Assembly (NCBI GenBank): GCA_013334865.1
Contig: JAAXWS010000002.1
Location: 1 to 64,000 of the forward strand
DNA from: Chlorobiaceae bacterium
GTDB lineage: Bacteria; Bacteroidota; Chlorobiia; Chlorobiales; Chlorobiaceae
Direction of reading: 5' to 3'
Length of the DNA stretch: 64,000 nucleotides
Shown: piece after piece, positions 14,948-23,535 of the stretch
Numbering within the stretch: position 1 is the first letter of the stretch
Layout: each line of letters opens with the position of its first letter
Notes under the pieces: model-generated
Databases searched by the model: none
Told to the model about the DNA's origin: nothing
What the model saw: only the letters and a program-made list of their open reading frames with translations
Program-made: the position numbers and the translations under genes

Positions 14948-15575
14948 GGGGATAGTCCACAGCATTGAAACCTGCAGGGGAGGAGTATCGGAAGAAACCA
15001 CTGGCAAGTGTCGAAGAAGGATAATTTTCTTTGTATTCGATACTTTACATAATTTATATTATACAACAAATCATCAGGAAAGCAAACTGGTCCCGGTTCA
15101 CATGAATCTGAGGGTTGACGATCGCGTTACCATCATGATCCTTCAATCTCGACAGCTTATTTCTTACCTGAACCGGTGAAAGAAGAAATTTGCAAATGCA
15201 TGCCTCGCAGACCTGGCCTGGCTCATTTCTTTACCAGGAATTGTCACTGTGTGTTGTACCTGAACGCCAGGTCATCAACCATCACTTCACTCTGCCTGAG
15301 TAAAAAAACTTCCTGAGGCAACTCTATCGTCAACCTGCAGAATTATCCGTTTTGACGTATTGAGGCTGCTCTCAAATGTGCATCCTGTCGGTCTCCATTC
15401 TTGATGGGACGACTGGTTGAGATATCCGGGAAAGGTATCGAGGCACAGCAATGAATTCTATCTGTAAGACCCTGATAAACCGTTCGGATATGCTCATCGC
15501 CGTTGCCAGAGTCTGTTTGGTCGCATGATAAGCCTGCTTCCTGAATCTGGTACTTTACATAATATGTTGGACTAC
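14948..15575. other. 628-base gene-poor interval
   Basis: No convincing gene, RNA or mobile element was seen; all frames are short and without recognisable composition. A 13-base word TACTTTACATAAT occurs twice in the same orientation, at 15041-15053 and 15551-15563, about 510 bases apart. The interval is AT-richer than its flanks, so it may be decayed sequence or a regulatory region of the PTA-family gene, whose stop codon adjoins it. Confidence 0.4.
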
Positions 15576-16562
15576 TCATTTGATCAAGCCTTCACGACGG
15601 GCCTCGACGACGAGCACCGCAAGGGCGCACGACAGCAGCCTGGCCCGGAGGTTGTCGGCACGGCTGGTGAGGATGATCGGGATGCGGGCCCCCATGACGA
15701 TGCCTGCGGCATCCGCATGGCTGATAAATGTCAGTTGCTTGGCGAGGATGTTGGCTGCCTCGATGTCCGGGGCCAGCAGGATGTCCGCATCCCCCGCCAC
15801 CTCGGAAGTTATCCCTTTTTTTCGGGCGGCTTCCATGCTGATTGCATTATCGAACGCAAGCGGGCCATCGATGACGCAGCCGGTGATCTGGCCCCTCTGG
15901 GCCATCTTGCACAACGAAGCCGCATCGATGGTGGCCTGCATGGCCGGATTGACGACTTCCACGGCGGCAAGCACGGCGATCCTGGGCGGCCGCGACTCCC
16001 TGGTCAGGGTCTGCCATGCGTCGATGGCGTTGCGGCAGATATCGGCCTTGATCCCGAGGTCGGGTGCGATGTTGACGACGGCATCGGTGACGATGAGCCA
16101 TTTGTGGTAGCCTGCAGTGTCCATCACATAGGCATGAGAAAGGCGTCGCTCGCTGCGCAATCCCGAACCGTGCGCCACGATTGGAGCGAGCAGCTCATCG
16201 GTGTGGATCGAGCCCTTCATGATTGCTTGCACCATACCATCCCTTGCCAGCCGGGCCGCCTTTTCGGCTGACTCATGACTATGTCCGGCATCGACGACCT
16301 TCCATGATGAGACGTCGATGCCGGTTTTCGAGGCCGCCAACAGGATCCTCGCCTCAGGACCGACAAGGACCGGCGTGATCAACTGCTCATCGACGGCTTC
16401 CTTTATGGCCAGGATATCGGATTCGTGGACCGGATGCGCGACGGCGGTGAGCAGTGGAGGAAGCGACGCACAGGCTTGCATGACCTTGTGATACCTGTCA
16501 TGCGATCGCACCTGTATCTCTGGGGGTTCGTCGGATGCGAATGCGTGAAGATCGGGATTCAT
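15576..16562 (-). CDS. Phosphate acetyl/butyryltransferase-family protein
   Basis: 328 residues, about the length of phosphate butyryltransferases and of the stand-alone PTA domain. Typical stretches are present: LTAVAHPVHESDILAIKEA near the start, GMVQAIMKGSIHTDELL, DTAGYHKWLIVTDAVVNIAPD and GDADILLAPDIEAANILAKQ, all conserved in the PTA_PTB family, which exchanges CoA for phosphate on an acyl group. The acyl chain length cannot be read from sequence. It lies 32 bases after korB on the same strand, so the trio probably forms one operon; a link between 2-oxoglutarate/succinyl-CoA chemistry and acyl phosphate is possible but unproven. Confidence 0.82.
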   Translation of the reverse strand: MNPDLHAFASDEPPEIQVRSHDRYHKVMQACASLPPLLTAVAHPVHESDILAIKEAVDEQLITPVLVGPEARILLAASKTGIDVSSWKVVDAGHSHESAEKAARLARDGMVQAIMKGSIHTDELLAPIVAHGSGLRSERRLSHAYVMDTAGYHKWLIVTDAVVNIAPDLGIKADICRNAIDAWQTLTRESRPPRIAVLAAVEVVNPAMQATIDAASLCKMAQRGQITGCVIDGPLAFDNAISMEAARKKGITSEVAGDADILLAPDIEAANILAKQLTFISHADAAGIVMGARIPIILTSRADNLRARLLSCALAVLVVEARREGLIK

Positions 16563-16594
16563 TGATGGACAAGGTTTCAGGTTGATGACAGTGG

Positions 16595-17458
16595 TCAGCG
16601 ATACGAGTCGATCATACGGCGCACCGCCTCTGCTCCGGGTGCCGGACGGGCATACAACGGCCCTCGTTCATTACCGGCGAGATCCTCGTACAGCCTTTTC
16701 CGTTCGTTCCGGTAGAAAATTCCGAGCGGGAATTTGTCCTCCTTGAGCGCAAGCCTGAAGGCGGCCTGTCGATCAGAGGGGTCGTGATCTTCCGGGACGG
16801 CGCAGGTGTGTTCCCGGAACCACTTCCAGGTATTGAGCTTGTTGAAAACCACGCAGGGCTGGAACACATCGACGATCGAAAAGCCCCTGAACCGGATAGC
16901 CTCCATGATGAGCTGCTTTGCCTGTTCCACATCGCCGGTCCAGGCCCTTGCGACGAACGGTGCATCGAGGGAGATGGCGAAAGCCAGCGGGTTGAAGGGC
17001 TCGAGCAGCACACCACGAGGCTGGACCGGGGTCTTCATGCAGCGTTGCGATGTCGGTGAGGCCTGCCCCTTGGTAAGACCGTACACCATGTTGTCGTGGA
17101 CGATGACCGTGACATCGAAGTTTCTCCGGATGGCGTGCAGCAGATGGTTTCCCCCTTCGCCGTACATGTCCCCGTCGCCAGACTCGACGACGACGGTGAG
17201 GTCCCTGTTGGCCATCCTGATGCCGAAGGCTGCGGGAAGCGCCCGTCCATGCAACCCGTTGAACATGTTGACGTCGAGGTATTGCGGAGTTTTTGCGGCC
17301 TGCCCGATGCCCGAGACCATGACCAGTTTGTTCCGGTCGATGCCGAGCTCCTGCAAGGCACCCTTGACCGCCTTGAGCAGCATATGGTTGCCGCATCCTG
17401 GGCACCAGGCGATGTCGGAGCCCGGCGGCATTGCGAACGTATTCTGCGAATTATTCAT
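16595..17458 (-). CDS. korB: 2-oxoglutarate:ferredoxin oxidoreductase, beta subunit
   Basis: 287 residues. It binds thiamine diphosphate: CPGCGNH near the N-terminus supplies cluster/TPP-region cysteines, and GDGDMYGEGGNH is the Mg-TPP motif (GDGX~25N). The enzyme carboxylates succinyl-CoA to 2-oxoglutarate with reduced ferredoxin in the reductive TCA cycle. The start at 17458 (MNNSQNTFAM) was chosen over an upstream in-frame Met because it overlaps the end of korA by only 8 bases, which suits translational coupling. Confidence 0.92.
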   Translation of the reverse strand: MNNSQNTFAMPPGSDIAWCPGCGNHMLLKAVKGALQELGIDRNKLVMVSGIGQAAKTPQYLDVNMFNGLHGRALPAAFGIRMANRDLTVVVESGDGDMYGEGGNHLLHAIRRNFDVTVIVHDNMVYGLTKGQASPTSQRCMKTPVQPRGVLLEPFNPLAFAISLDAPFVARAWTGDVEQAKQLIMEAIRFRGFSIVDVFQPCVVFNKLNTWKWFREHTCAVPEDHDPSDRQAAFRLALKEDKFPLGIFYRNERKRLYEDLAGNERGPLYARPAPGAEAVRRMIDSYR

Positions 17459-19157
17459 GCGTTTCCTCCATGAGTGCATCCATGACATCTTCTACCGAGA
17501 ATGGTTCGCCTGTGGATTTCAATATCCTCCGATCCACCGGAATGCCGGTTTCATGCGAGAGGAGGTCGGCAAACTGACCTGTCGCATTGTTCTCGATGAC
17601 GACGATCCGCCGGTTGTCCAGCAGTGGGAAACTTGCCGGATTGAGCGGATAGACCTGCGTGAAATGGAGGCCGGCGATCCTGTCGGAACCAAGGATGTCG
17701 AGCGCCTCTTCGACCACTCCCCTGTTCGATCCCCAGCAGATGAGAAGGGTGTCCGCATCCTCCACGGAGCCTATCTGTGCCGGAGGGAGCGCCACCTCAC
17801 GGAGCGCCTGCATTCGCGTCAGCCGCTTCTCGACCATCTTTCGGCGCATCTCGAAGCTTTCGGTGATCAGCCCGTGCTCGTCGTGCTCGTCGGAATCGAC
17901 GCGGACGATGCCTGACCCGTGCCCCGGCACTCCCCTAGGACTCAGCCCGTCGTCGGTAAATTCGAATCGCCGATAGTCGACCGGGGTTTCGATGATCGAT
18001 ATCTCCAGTGGCATATTCTGGACCGCTGATGCCTCTATGGTGCAGACTGCATCGAGCAGGTACTGGTCGGTCAGCATGAACACCGGGATCTGGAAGCGGT
18101 CGGCCAGGTTGAATGCCCGCTGCATGGCTTCGATGATTTCAGCCGTCGAACCGGGGGCGAAGATGGCCCTTGCAAAGTCGCCATGTCCGGCATTGAGCGC
18201 CAGCCGCAGGTCTCCCTGTTCGGTTCGGGTCGGAAGGCCGGTCGCAGGGCCGGGGCGTTGGCCGATGTGGATGACGATCGGTGTTTCGATCATGCCGCAG
18301 AGGCTGACTCCCTCCTGCATGAGGTCGAATCCGCCTCCGGAGGTGGTGACAACGGCCCTTGCGCCTGCGTAGGCGGCTCCAAGGCCCGCATTGATGGCAG
18401 CGATTTCGTCTTCGGCCTGGTCGGCCACGACGCCGAAATCGTCTGCCCTTGAAGAGAGGAACGTCAGGAGTCCCGTTCCCGGGGACATCGGGTAGGAGCT
18501 GATGAAATTGCACCCGGCAAGCACGGCGCCGATGCCGAGAGCCGAGGTGCCGTCCATGAGCAGTCGCTTCCCGCCTCCCGACGCCATTGGGGGTGGAAGC
18601 TCGATCGATATGCCTGGGGAGAGGCCTGCAATGAACGCATAGCCAAGTTCCGCAGCGCGGTTGTTCCCGGAAACCACCTCAGGCCCCTTTCCGGTGAACC
18701 GTTTTTTCAGGAATGCGGAGAACTGACCGGAATCCACGCCGAGCAGGCCGAGTGCCGCGGAGGCGATGACCGTATCGGCAAATATGCCACCGCCGGCTTC
18801 ACTGGAGAGGCGTTTCAGCGGGATATCGATGAAATTCCCGTGCCAGTTCGCTCCGAGGTTTTCCCGGTCGGCAAATACCAGCGTTCCGGGGCGGATCCTG
18901 CCCTCAAGGCGATCGAGCGCGTTCCGGGACATGGCGAAGAGCAGGTCGATACCGGAACGGTAAGCTGCCCTGGGCCTGGTCGTGATCCGTACCTCGGTCG
19001 TGTTGCTTCCTCCCCGGATGCGTGACATGTATTCGGTGCAGGAGAAAACATGGAAGCCGTTGTCCTTCATGACAGGCAGCAACATGCCTGTCACGGTCTG
19101 TATTCCCTGCCCGGCCGCTCCTTCGAAGACAAGGCATACATCCTCACTGTCATGCAT
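17451..19157 (-). CDS. korA: 2-oxoglutarate:ferredoxin oxidoreductase, alpha subunit (gamma-alpha fusion)
   Basis: 568 residues. The N-terminal ~190 residues are the gamma (CoA-type) domain with FEGAAGQGIQTV and YMSRIRGGSN; the middle is the alpha pyrimidine-binding domain with SSYPMSPGTG and QAEDEIAAINAGLGAAYAGAR; TTSGGGFDLMQEG follows, and the C-terminal part is the transketolase-C-like domain (VENNATGQFA is here IENNATGQFADLL). The combination of fused gamma-alpha and separate beta is the two-subunit KorAB form found in green sulfur bacteria. The ORF continues 113 codons further upstream, but MHDSEDVCLVFEGAAGQG is the natural family start, and the upstream stretch has no family similarity and is low in plausible coding signal. 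Confidence 0.92.
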   Translation of the reverse strand: MHDSEDVCLVFEGAAGQGIQTVTGMLLPVMKDNGFHVFSCTEYMSRIRGGSNTTEVRITTRPRAAYRSGIDLLFAMSRNALDRLEGRIRPGTLVFADRENLGANWHGNFIDIPLKRLSSEAGGGIFADTVIASAALGLLGVDSGQFSAFLKKRFTGKGPEVVSGNNRAAELGYAFIAGLSPGISIELPPPMASGGGKRLLMDGTSALGIGAVLAGCNFISSYPMSPGTGLLTFLSSRADDFGVVADQAEDEIAAINAGLGAAYAGARAVVTTSGGGFDLMQEGVSLCGMIETPIVIHIGQRPGPATGLPTRTEQGDLRLALNAGHGDFARAIFAPGSTAEIIEAMQRAFNLADRFQIPVFMLTDQYLLDAVCTIEASAVQNMPLEISIIETPVDYRRFEFTDDGLSPRGVPGHGSGIVRVDSDEHDEHGLITESFEMRRKMVEKRLTRMQALREVALPPAQIGSVEDADTLLICWGSNRGVVEEALDILGSDRIAGLHFTQVYPLNPASFPLLDNRRIVVIENNATGQFADLLSHETGIPVDRRILKSTGEPFSVEDVMDALMEETHE

Positions 19158-19391
19158 TGGCGTTTTCGTTTTGAACCACCGTTGAACATGTACATCGAAC
19201 TTTGGGGATGATAACAGTAACCTTCCCCGACACCGACGACGTTCCCTTGTTTGCCGTATCGGGCTGTCGGCCGGTGAGCGTGTGAAACGGTTTGCCGGTA
19301 TGCCTGTCACTGTGTAAATTGGGTATCGAAGTGCTTCCGGTGGAGTTTCCTGTGATGCCTTGATTCCGCCCCGACAAGTCCCCAGAACATC

Positions 19392-20357
19392 ATGCCCTTC
19401 CAGCTTTTCACGATTATCATCCTGGCCTTGTTCCTCGCGATATTCATCCCGAAATATCGCAGGCATCTCCGAAAGCAGGCTGTCCGCAGGAGCCATGAAA
19501 CATGGGCGATAGGGATCTACGAAGGGCCTACCCCATATGAACTCAAGCCCGCCGATGGGGTCGTAAACCCTGTCCTCACCGCATCAGATGTCTCGGACAT
19601 TCGGGCACGGTTCGTCGCCGATCCCTTCATGATAAGGATGACTGACGGATTTTACCTGTTCTTCGAGGTGCTGAACGACCGGAGGAACCTGGGTGAAATA
19701 GCTTATGCGTTCAGCCCCGACGGGAAAAAATGGCAGTATCGCAGCATCGTCCTTCGCGAGCGGTTCCATCTCTCCTATCCGTATGTCTTTTTCTGGGAAA
19801 ACGATGTCTACATGATCCCGGAATGCGGTGCATCGGGAGGCATCCATCTCTACCGAGCCGTGGAGTTCCCCGGAAAGTGGCAGCGGATTTCCACGCTCAT
19901 CCGCGGTGACCGGAAGCGGAACGCGGTCGTCGATCCTTCGGTCATCAGGCACGGCGGCCACTGGTACCTGTTCAGCTACGGCAAGAACCGCAGCCTGCAC
20001 CTGTTCGTCTCGGAGTCGCTTGCCGGGCACTGGGTAGAGCATCCGCAGAGCCCGGTAATCTCAGGCACTCCGCAGTTTGCGAGGCCCGGTGGCCGGGTGA
20101 CTGCCTACGAGGGTGCCATCCTCAGGTATGCCCAGGACGAAACGCCCCATTACGGCAGCCGGGTATGGGCCTTCCGGATCGTCGAGCTCACCCCGTCCAC
20201 ATACCGGGAAGAGGCGGTATCGGATACCCCGCTCCTCCAGCCCGGGAACGAGTCCTGGAACCGCGACGGCATGCACAACGTCGATCCGCACCGGTTGCCT
20301 TCGGGCTCCTGGCTCGCCTGCGTCGATGGCTTCACCATTCAGCCCGTAAAGGAGTAA
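19392..20357 (+). CDS. Membrane-anchored five-bladed beta-propeller protein (GH43 / GINT1 N-domain-like)
   Basis: 321 residues: one N-terminal membrane helix (about 5-20), a basic stop-transfer stretch (KYRRHLRKQAVRR), then a propeller-like domain. Recognisable phrases are NPVLTASDVSDIRARFVADPFMI, FYLFFEVLN, GEIAYAFSPDGKKW, YPYVFFWENDVYMIPE and DPSVIRHGGHWYLFSY. These resemble the domain found N-terminal in plant glucosamine inositolphosphorylceramide transferases and in bacterial surface-glycan proteins, related in fold to GH43. The paired glycosyltransferase downstream (8-base gap, shared ribosome site over the stop codon) points to a role in polysaccharide or glycolipid assembly. Enzymatic activity is not shown by the sequence. 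Confidence 0.65.
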   Translation: MPFQLFTIIILALFLAIFIPKYRRHLRKQAVRRSHETWAIGIYEGPTPYELKPADGVVNPVLTASDVSDIRARFVADPFMIRMTDGFYLFFEVLNDRRNLGEIAYAFSPDGKKWQYRSIVLRERFHLSYPYVFFWENDVYMIPECGASGGIHLYRAVEFPGKWQRISTLIRGDRKRNAVVDPSVIRHGGHWYLFSYGKNRSLHLFVSESLAGHWVEHPQSPVISGTPQFARPGGRVTAYEGAILRYAQDETPHYGSRVWAFRIVELTPSTYREEAVSDTPLLQPGNESWNRDGMHNVDPHRLPSGSWLACVDGFTIQPVKE

Positions 20358-20365
20358 ACGCCGAG

Positions 20366-21439
20366 ATGAACATCATGTTTTTCGATGCGACCAGAGAATG
20401 GTCAGGCGGGGCGAACCGCATGTTCCTTTGCTGCAGGGAGCTTATCAGGCGAGGGCACAACGTCGTGGTATGCAGCCTGCCGGGCAACGAAATGTCGAAA
20501 CGCCTTGCACAGGAAGGTATACCGTTCTTTAACCTGGAGCCGAGGTCCGATGTCAACCTGCTCGTGCTGCCTGAAATCGTCAGGATGATCCGCGAGCATA
20601 AGGTCGACATCCTCGACATCCATTCCCCCAAGTTCTACTGGCTCGGCACGTTTGCCGCCCGGCTGGCAGGCCGCCCGGTGATGATCACCAGGAATGTCCC
20701 CTTCCGGAAGAAAGGCCTCAAACGCAGGCTCAATAAGCTGCTCTACGGTTTCCTGGTCGACCGGGTAGTTGCCATTTCTGACAAGATCAAACGTGAACTT
20801 CTCGAGGACTACGGGCTCGACGAGCGCCGTATTGAGGTCATATACGACGGCCTCGATACGGCAAGATTCGAGATGCCGTCCCCTCCCTCAGCTAACGCGA
20901 ACGTCTGGGTCGGAGTCGTATCGAGGCTGGTTTTCGGGAAGGGCCTCGAGTGTTTCGTCGAAGCGATGCCGATGATTTGCCGGCAAGTTCCGGAAACTCG
21001 CTTTATGATCGCCGGAAGCGGTCCGCTGGAGGATGTCCTCCGCAAAAGGGTTGTCGAATTTGGACTCGGAAACGAGGTCATGTTTGCAGGATTCAGGCAT
21101 GACGTTCCTCGACTTTTCAGTGAACTGGATATCACGGTGGTTCCTTCGCCTGAAGAAGGGATGTCGATGAGCGCACTTGAGTCTATGGCATCAGGACGGC
21201 CTGTTGTCGCTACATCCGGCGGCGGGCTTGTCGATATCATTTCAAATATGGATAACGGGGTCATTGTCACACCGGACAATCCGGCAGAACTGGCCGCAGG
21301 GGTTGTTGCCCTTCTGCGCTCGGATTATCGCGCTGTCGGCATGAAAGCCAAACGGATTGTCAAAGAGAAATTCGAATTGACCCGTATTATCGACCGTTAC
21401 GAAGCCCTCCTGTCTTCGCTGGTCAGCAATCAACGCTGA
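20366..21439 (+). CDS. GT4-family glycosyltransferase
   Basis: 357 residues with a GT-B fold. N-terminal half: FFDATREWSGGANRMFL (a glycine-rich loop) and ILDIHSPKFYW; C-terminal half: GVVSRLVFGKGLECFVEAM, MIAGSGPL, EVMFAGFRHDVPRLFSELDITVVPSPEEGMSMSALESMASGRPVVAT, which contains the EX7E-like nucleotide-sugar site. The start at 20366 has AAAGGAG overlapping the stop of the previous gene; an upstream in-frame Met would overlap that gene deeply. Sugar donor and acceptor cannot be told. Probably acts in surface polysaccharide or lipid-linked glycan synthesis with its neighbour. Confidence 0.85.
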   Translation: MNIMFFDATREWSGGANRMFLCCRELIRRGHNVVVCSLPGNEMSKRLAQEGIPFFNLEPRSDVNLLVLPEIVRMIREHKVDILDIHSPKFYWLGTFAARLAGRPVMITRNVPFRKKGLKRRLNKLLYGFLVDRVVAISDKIKRELLEDYGLDERRIEVIYDGLDTARFEMPSPPSANANVWVGVVSRLVFGKGLECFVEAMPMICRQVPETRFMIAGSGPLEDVLRKRVVEFGLGNEVMFAGFRHDVPRLFSELDITVVPSPEEGMSMSALESMASGRPVVATSGGGLVDIISNMDNGVIVTPDNPAELAAGVVALLRSDYRAVGMKAKRIVKEKFELTRIIDRYEALLSSLVSNQR

Positions 21440-21471
21440 CGCTTCCCTGCCCATCTTCAGTACGTATCTAT

Positions 21472-21556
21472 AAATCGAAATCGGTATCGTTATCGAAATC
21501 CAAATCGGTATCGAAATCATAGACCCTGATCTCGATACCGATCTCGATCTCGATCA
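21472..21556. repeat. Degenerate ATCG-rich intergenic repeat, second copy
   Basis: Overlapping words AATCGAAATCG, GGTATCG and ATCTCGAT fill the gap after the glycosyltransferase, with an 11-bp inverted pair ATCGGTATCGA (21504-21514) and TCGATACCGAT (21532-21542). The word ATCCAAATCG is shared with the copy at 1005-1066. Confidence 0.6.
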
Positions 21557-21575
21557 CTCCTGCTGCCATGCAAAC

Positions 21576-21608
21576 AAAAAAAGCAGGCCTTCCGGCCTGC
21601 TTTTCCTG
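21576..21608. terminator. Bidirectional terminator between the glycosyltransferase and aclA
   Basis: AAAAGCAGGCC (21579-21589) and GGCCTGCTTTT (21594-21604) form an 11-bp stem around TTCC, with A-rich sequence on the left and T-rich on the right, serving the two converging transcripts. Confidence 0.93.
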
Positions 21609-21638
21609 CATTGAAAGAACAACCGGCTATGCCGGGAA

Positions 21639-23471
21639 TCACTTCTTCTCGGGAACCGGGCGTTCCGGCTTGACCGCATAGTTGATCAGGTAGTCATAGA
21701 GCCTGATCAGGCGTGCGTTCTGGTTGTTCTGGTCGATCCAGTGGCCGATCATGCCGATCGTTCTTGCCAGGACGAAGAACCCGTTCAGCGAATGTTCCGG
21801 GAAATCCAGGTCCATCAGGATGCAGCCGATGGTGCCGTCGACGTTCAGGATGAGGTTGTCCTTCTTTCCCGTCGTGATCTTCTCGACCTCGAGGGCGTAG
21901 TCAAGGCAGGGGGTGTGCAGCGAGGTCTCGTTCTTCACGTAGCTCACGAGGTACTTAACCCTCTTGTCGGGATTCTTGAGGCTCTTCACCCTGTGGCCGA
22001 TGCCGGGAACCGGGCCGACGTTGTCCTTCATCCACGACAGGAAGCCAGGGATGTCGTTTGGGAACTCCTTGACACCCATCTTGAAGTATTTGCCGGCGTT
22101 GGTGACAGCGCCGCCGAAACGGGGGCCGATCATGGTCATGCCCGCCGAAACGGCCTGCGGCATGTCGATGCCTGCACAGGCGGCGATGATCGAGCCGAAG
22201 GCTCCGGAAACGGCCGGGCCGTGGTCCGCCGAGATCATCACGATGCGTTTGATGATCTCGGACTCTTCGCGGCTCGGCAGCTTCTTGTTCCAGAGCAGGC
22301 CAATGACATCCTCGATGCCGTAGCCCTTCTCGCAGAGCTCGGAGGCCGCATAACCGCTGTACCTCGGCTCTTCGCCGCGGTCATCGGAGATCGTGGTGCG
22401 GATGAGCGGTTCGACGACCACTTCACCCTGCTTCATGACCTCCTGCACGCTCGGCGGCAGCTGCGGAAGCAGCGACTCGTCGATACCGGCTTCCGGCTTG
22501 ATGTCGCCACTGGCGAGGAGTTCCTGGTAGACCTGCTTGATCGCCTTGCTCAGGCCGCCGAAGGTATCCGGCACATAGGCGCCGGCTTCGCGCAGCGCAT
22601 TCATCTTGGAACGGGCGGAGCCTGCACCTTTCTTGCCCTCCTTGGCGCCGGCGTGGCCGAACTTCATGCCCTGGGGGAGCACCTCCTGGCAGGTGCCGCC
22701 GATGGCGGCGATCAGCTTGATGCGGCGCTTCTGCGCACCGAGCCACTCCGCGGCCTCCTCTTCGAGGCTTCCGCCCACCTCGCCGATCATGACGACCGCC
22801 TTGGTTGCAGGATCGTTCTCGAACATCTCGAGGTAGGTGACGAAATCGGTGCCAGGGTAGGCGTCGCCCCCGATGGCCACCGCCGAGGTCACGCCGTCGC
22901 CGTTCTGGGCGCAGAGCCACATGGCTTCGTTCGACAGGCCGCCGGACTTCGTCAGGACGCCGAACGAGCCGGCCCTGTAGAGGTTGCAGAGCTTCAGGTT
23001 CTTGAACTCGCCGCCGATCACGCCGAGGCGGCACTCGCCTGCCGACATGATGCCGATCGAGGATGGGCCGTTGAAGATCTTGCCGTGCTGTCGGGCAAGC
23101 TTGCTCAGGCGCTTGGCGTCCTTCTCTGGAATCCCCTCGGTGATCATGGAGATCAGCTTGATGCCCGGGGCTTCGATGCACTCCTTGGCAGCCTGGTAGC
23201 CTCGGGATGCGCCGATGTAGATCAGGGCCGTGTTGATCTGCGGATGCTCCTGCAGGGCGGGCGAGAGGCCGCCGTAGACGGTGATGTTGTTCAGTTCGCC
23301 GCCGCGGAAAATCTCTTTCTGCTGGCCGGCTTCAGGCGGGTAGACGAATGCCTGTATGGTCAGGGGTTTATTGATCAGGAAGTCGAACTGGGCCATGCGT
23401 TTTGCCGCATTGACGCCGGCGACGCCGCCGATGATGACCGCCCGAGTATCTTTATTTGCGAGAATGCTCAC
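21639..23471 (-). CDS. aclA: ATP-citrate lyase, large subunit AclA
   Basis: 610 residues, the length of Chlorobium AclA. It contains a CoA-binding/ligase region with GKIFNGPSSIGIM, TKSGGLSNEA and the phosphohistidine loop FGHAGAKEG (H273, phosphorylated during citryl-CoA formation), and a C-terminal citrate synthase-like lyase domain with ISADHGPAVSGA, MIGPRFGGAV and VPGIGHRVKS. With AclB it cleaves citrate, using ATP and CoA, to acetyl-CoA and oxaloacetate, the committing step of the reductive TCA cycle. Cytoplasmic. Downstream of aclB by 62 bases, an aclB-aclA order known from Chlorobium. Confidence 0.96.
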   Translation of the reverse strand: MSILANKDTRAVIIGGVAGVNAAKRMAQFDFLINKPLTIQAFVYPPEAGQQKEIFRGGELNNITVYGGLSPALQEHPQINTALIYIGASRGYQAAKECIEAPGIKLISMITEGIPEKDAKRLSKLARQHGKIFNGPSSIGIMSAGECRLGVIGGEFKNLKLCNLYRAGSFGVLTKSGGLSNEAMWLCAQNGDGVTSAVAIGGDAYPGTDFVTYLEMFENDPATKAVVMIGEVGGSLEEEAAEWLGAQKRRIKLIAAIGGTCQEVLPQGMKFGHAGAKEGKKGAGSARSKMNALREAGAYVPDTFGGLSKAIKQVYQELLASGDIKPEAGIDESLLPQLPPSVQEVMKQGEVVVEPLIRTTISDDRGEEPRYSGYAASELCEKGYGIEDVIGLLWNKKLPSREESEIIKRIVMISADHGPAVSGAFGSIIAACAGIDMPQAVSAGMTMIGPRFGGAVTNAGKYFKMGVKEFPNDIPGFLSWMKDNVGPVPGIGHRVKSLKNPDKRVKYLVSYVKNETSLHTPCLDYALEVEKITTGKKDNLILNVDGTIGCILMDLDFPEHSLNGFFVLARTIGMIGHWIDQNNQNARLIRLYDYLINYAVKPERPVPEKK

Positions 23472-23518
23472 GGTACAATCAGTTTAAGGATTTGCTGTAG
23501 TATCTTTTAAAGAAAGGA

Positions 23519-23535
23519 GATGCCCGTCAGGCATC
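23519..23535 (-). promoter_or_regulatory. Small hairpin at the end of aclB
   Basis: On the minus strand GATGCC, loop TGACG, GGCATC (23535-23519) overlaps the aclB stop codon and is followed by a pyrimidine-rich tract (TCCTTTCTTT). It may be a weak intra-operon terminator or mRNA-stability element before aclA. Confidence 0.4.

Noticed and set aside
14901-15579. Short open frames in the gap between the cupin and PTA-family genes
   Set aside because: None has a recognisable motif, ribosome site or gene-like composition.
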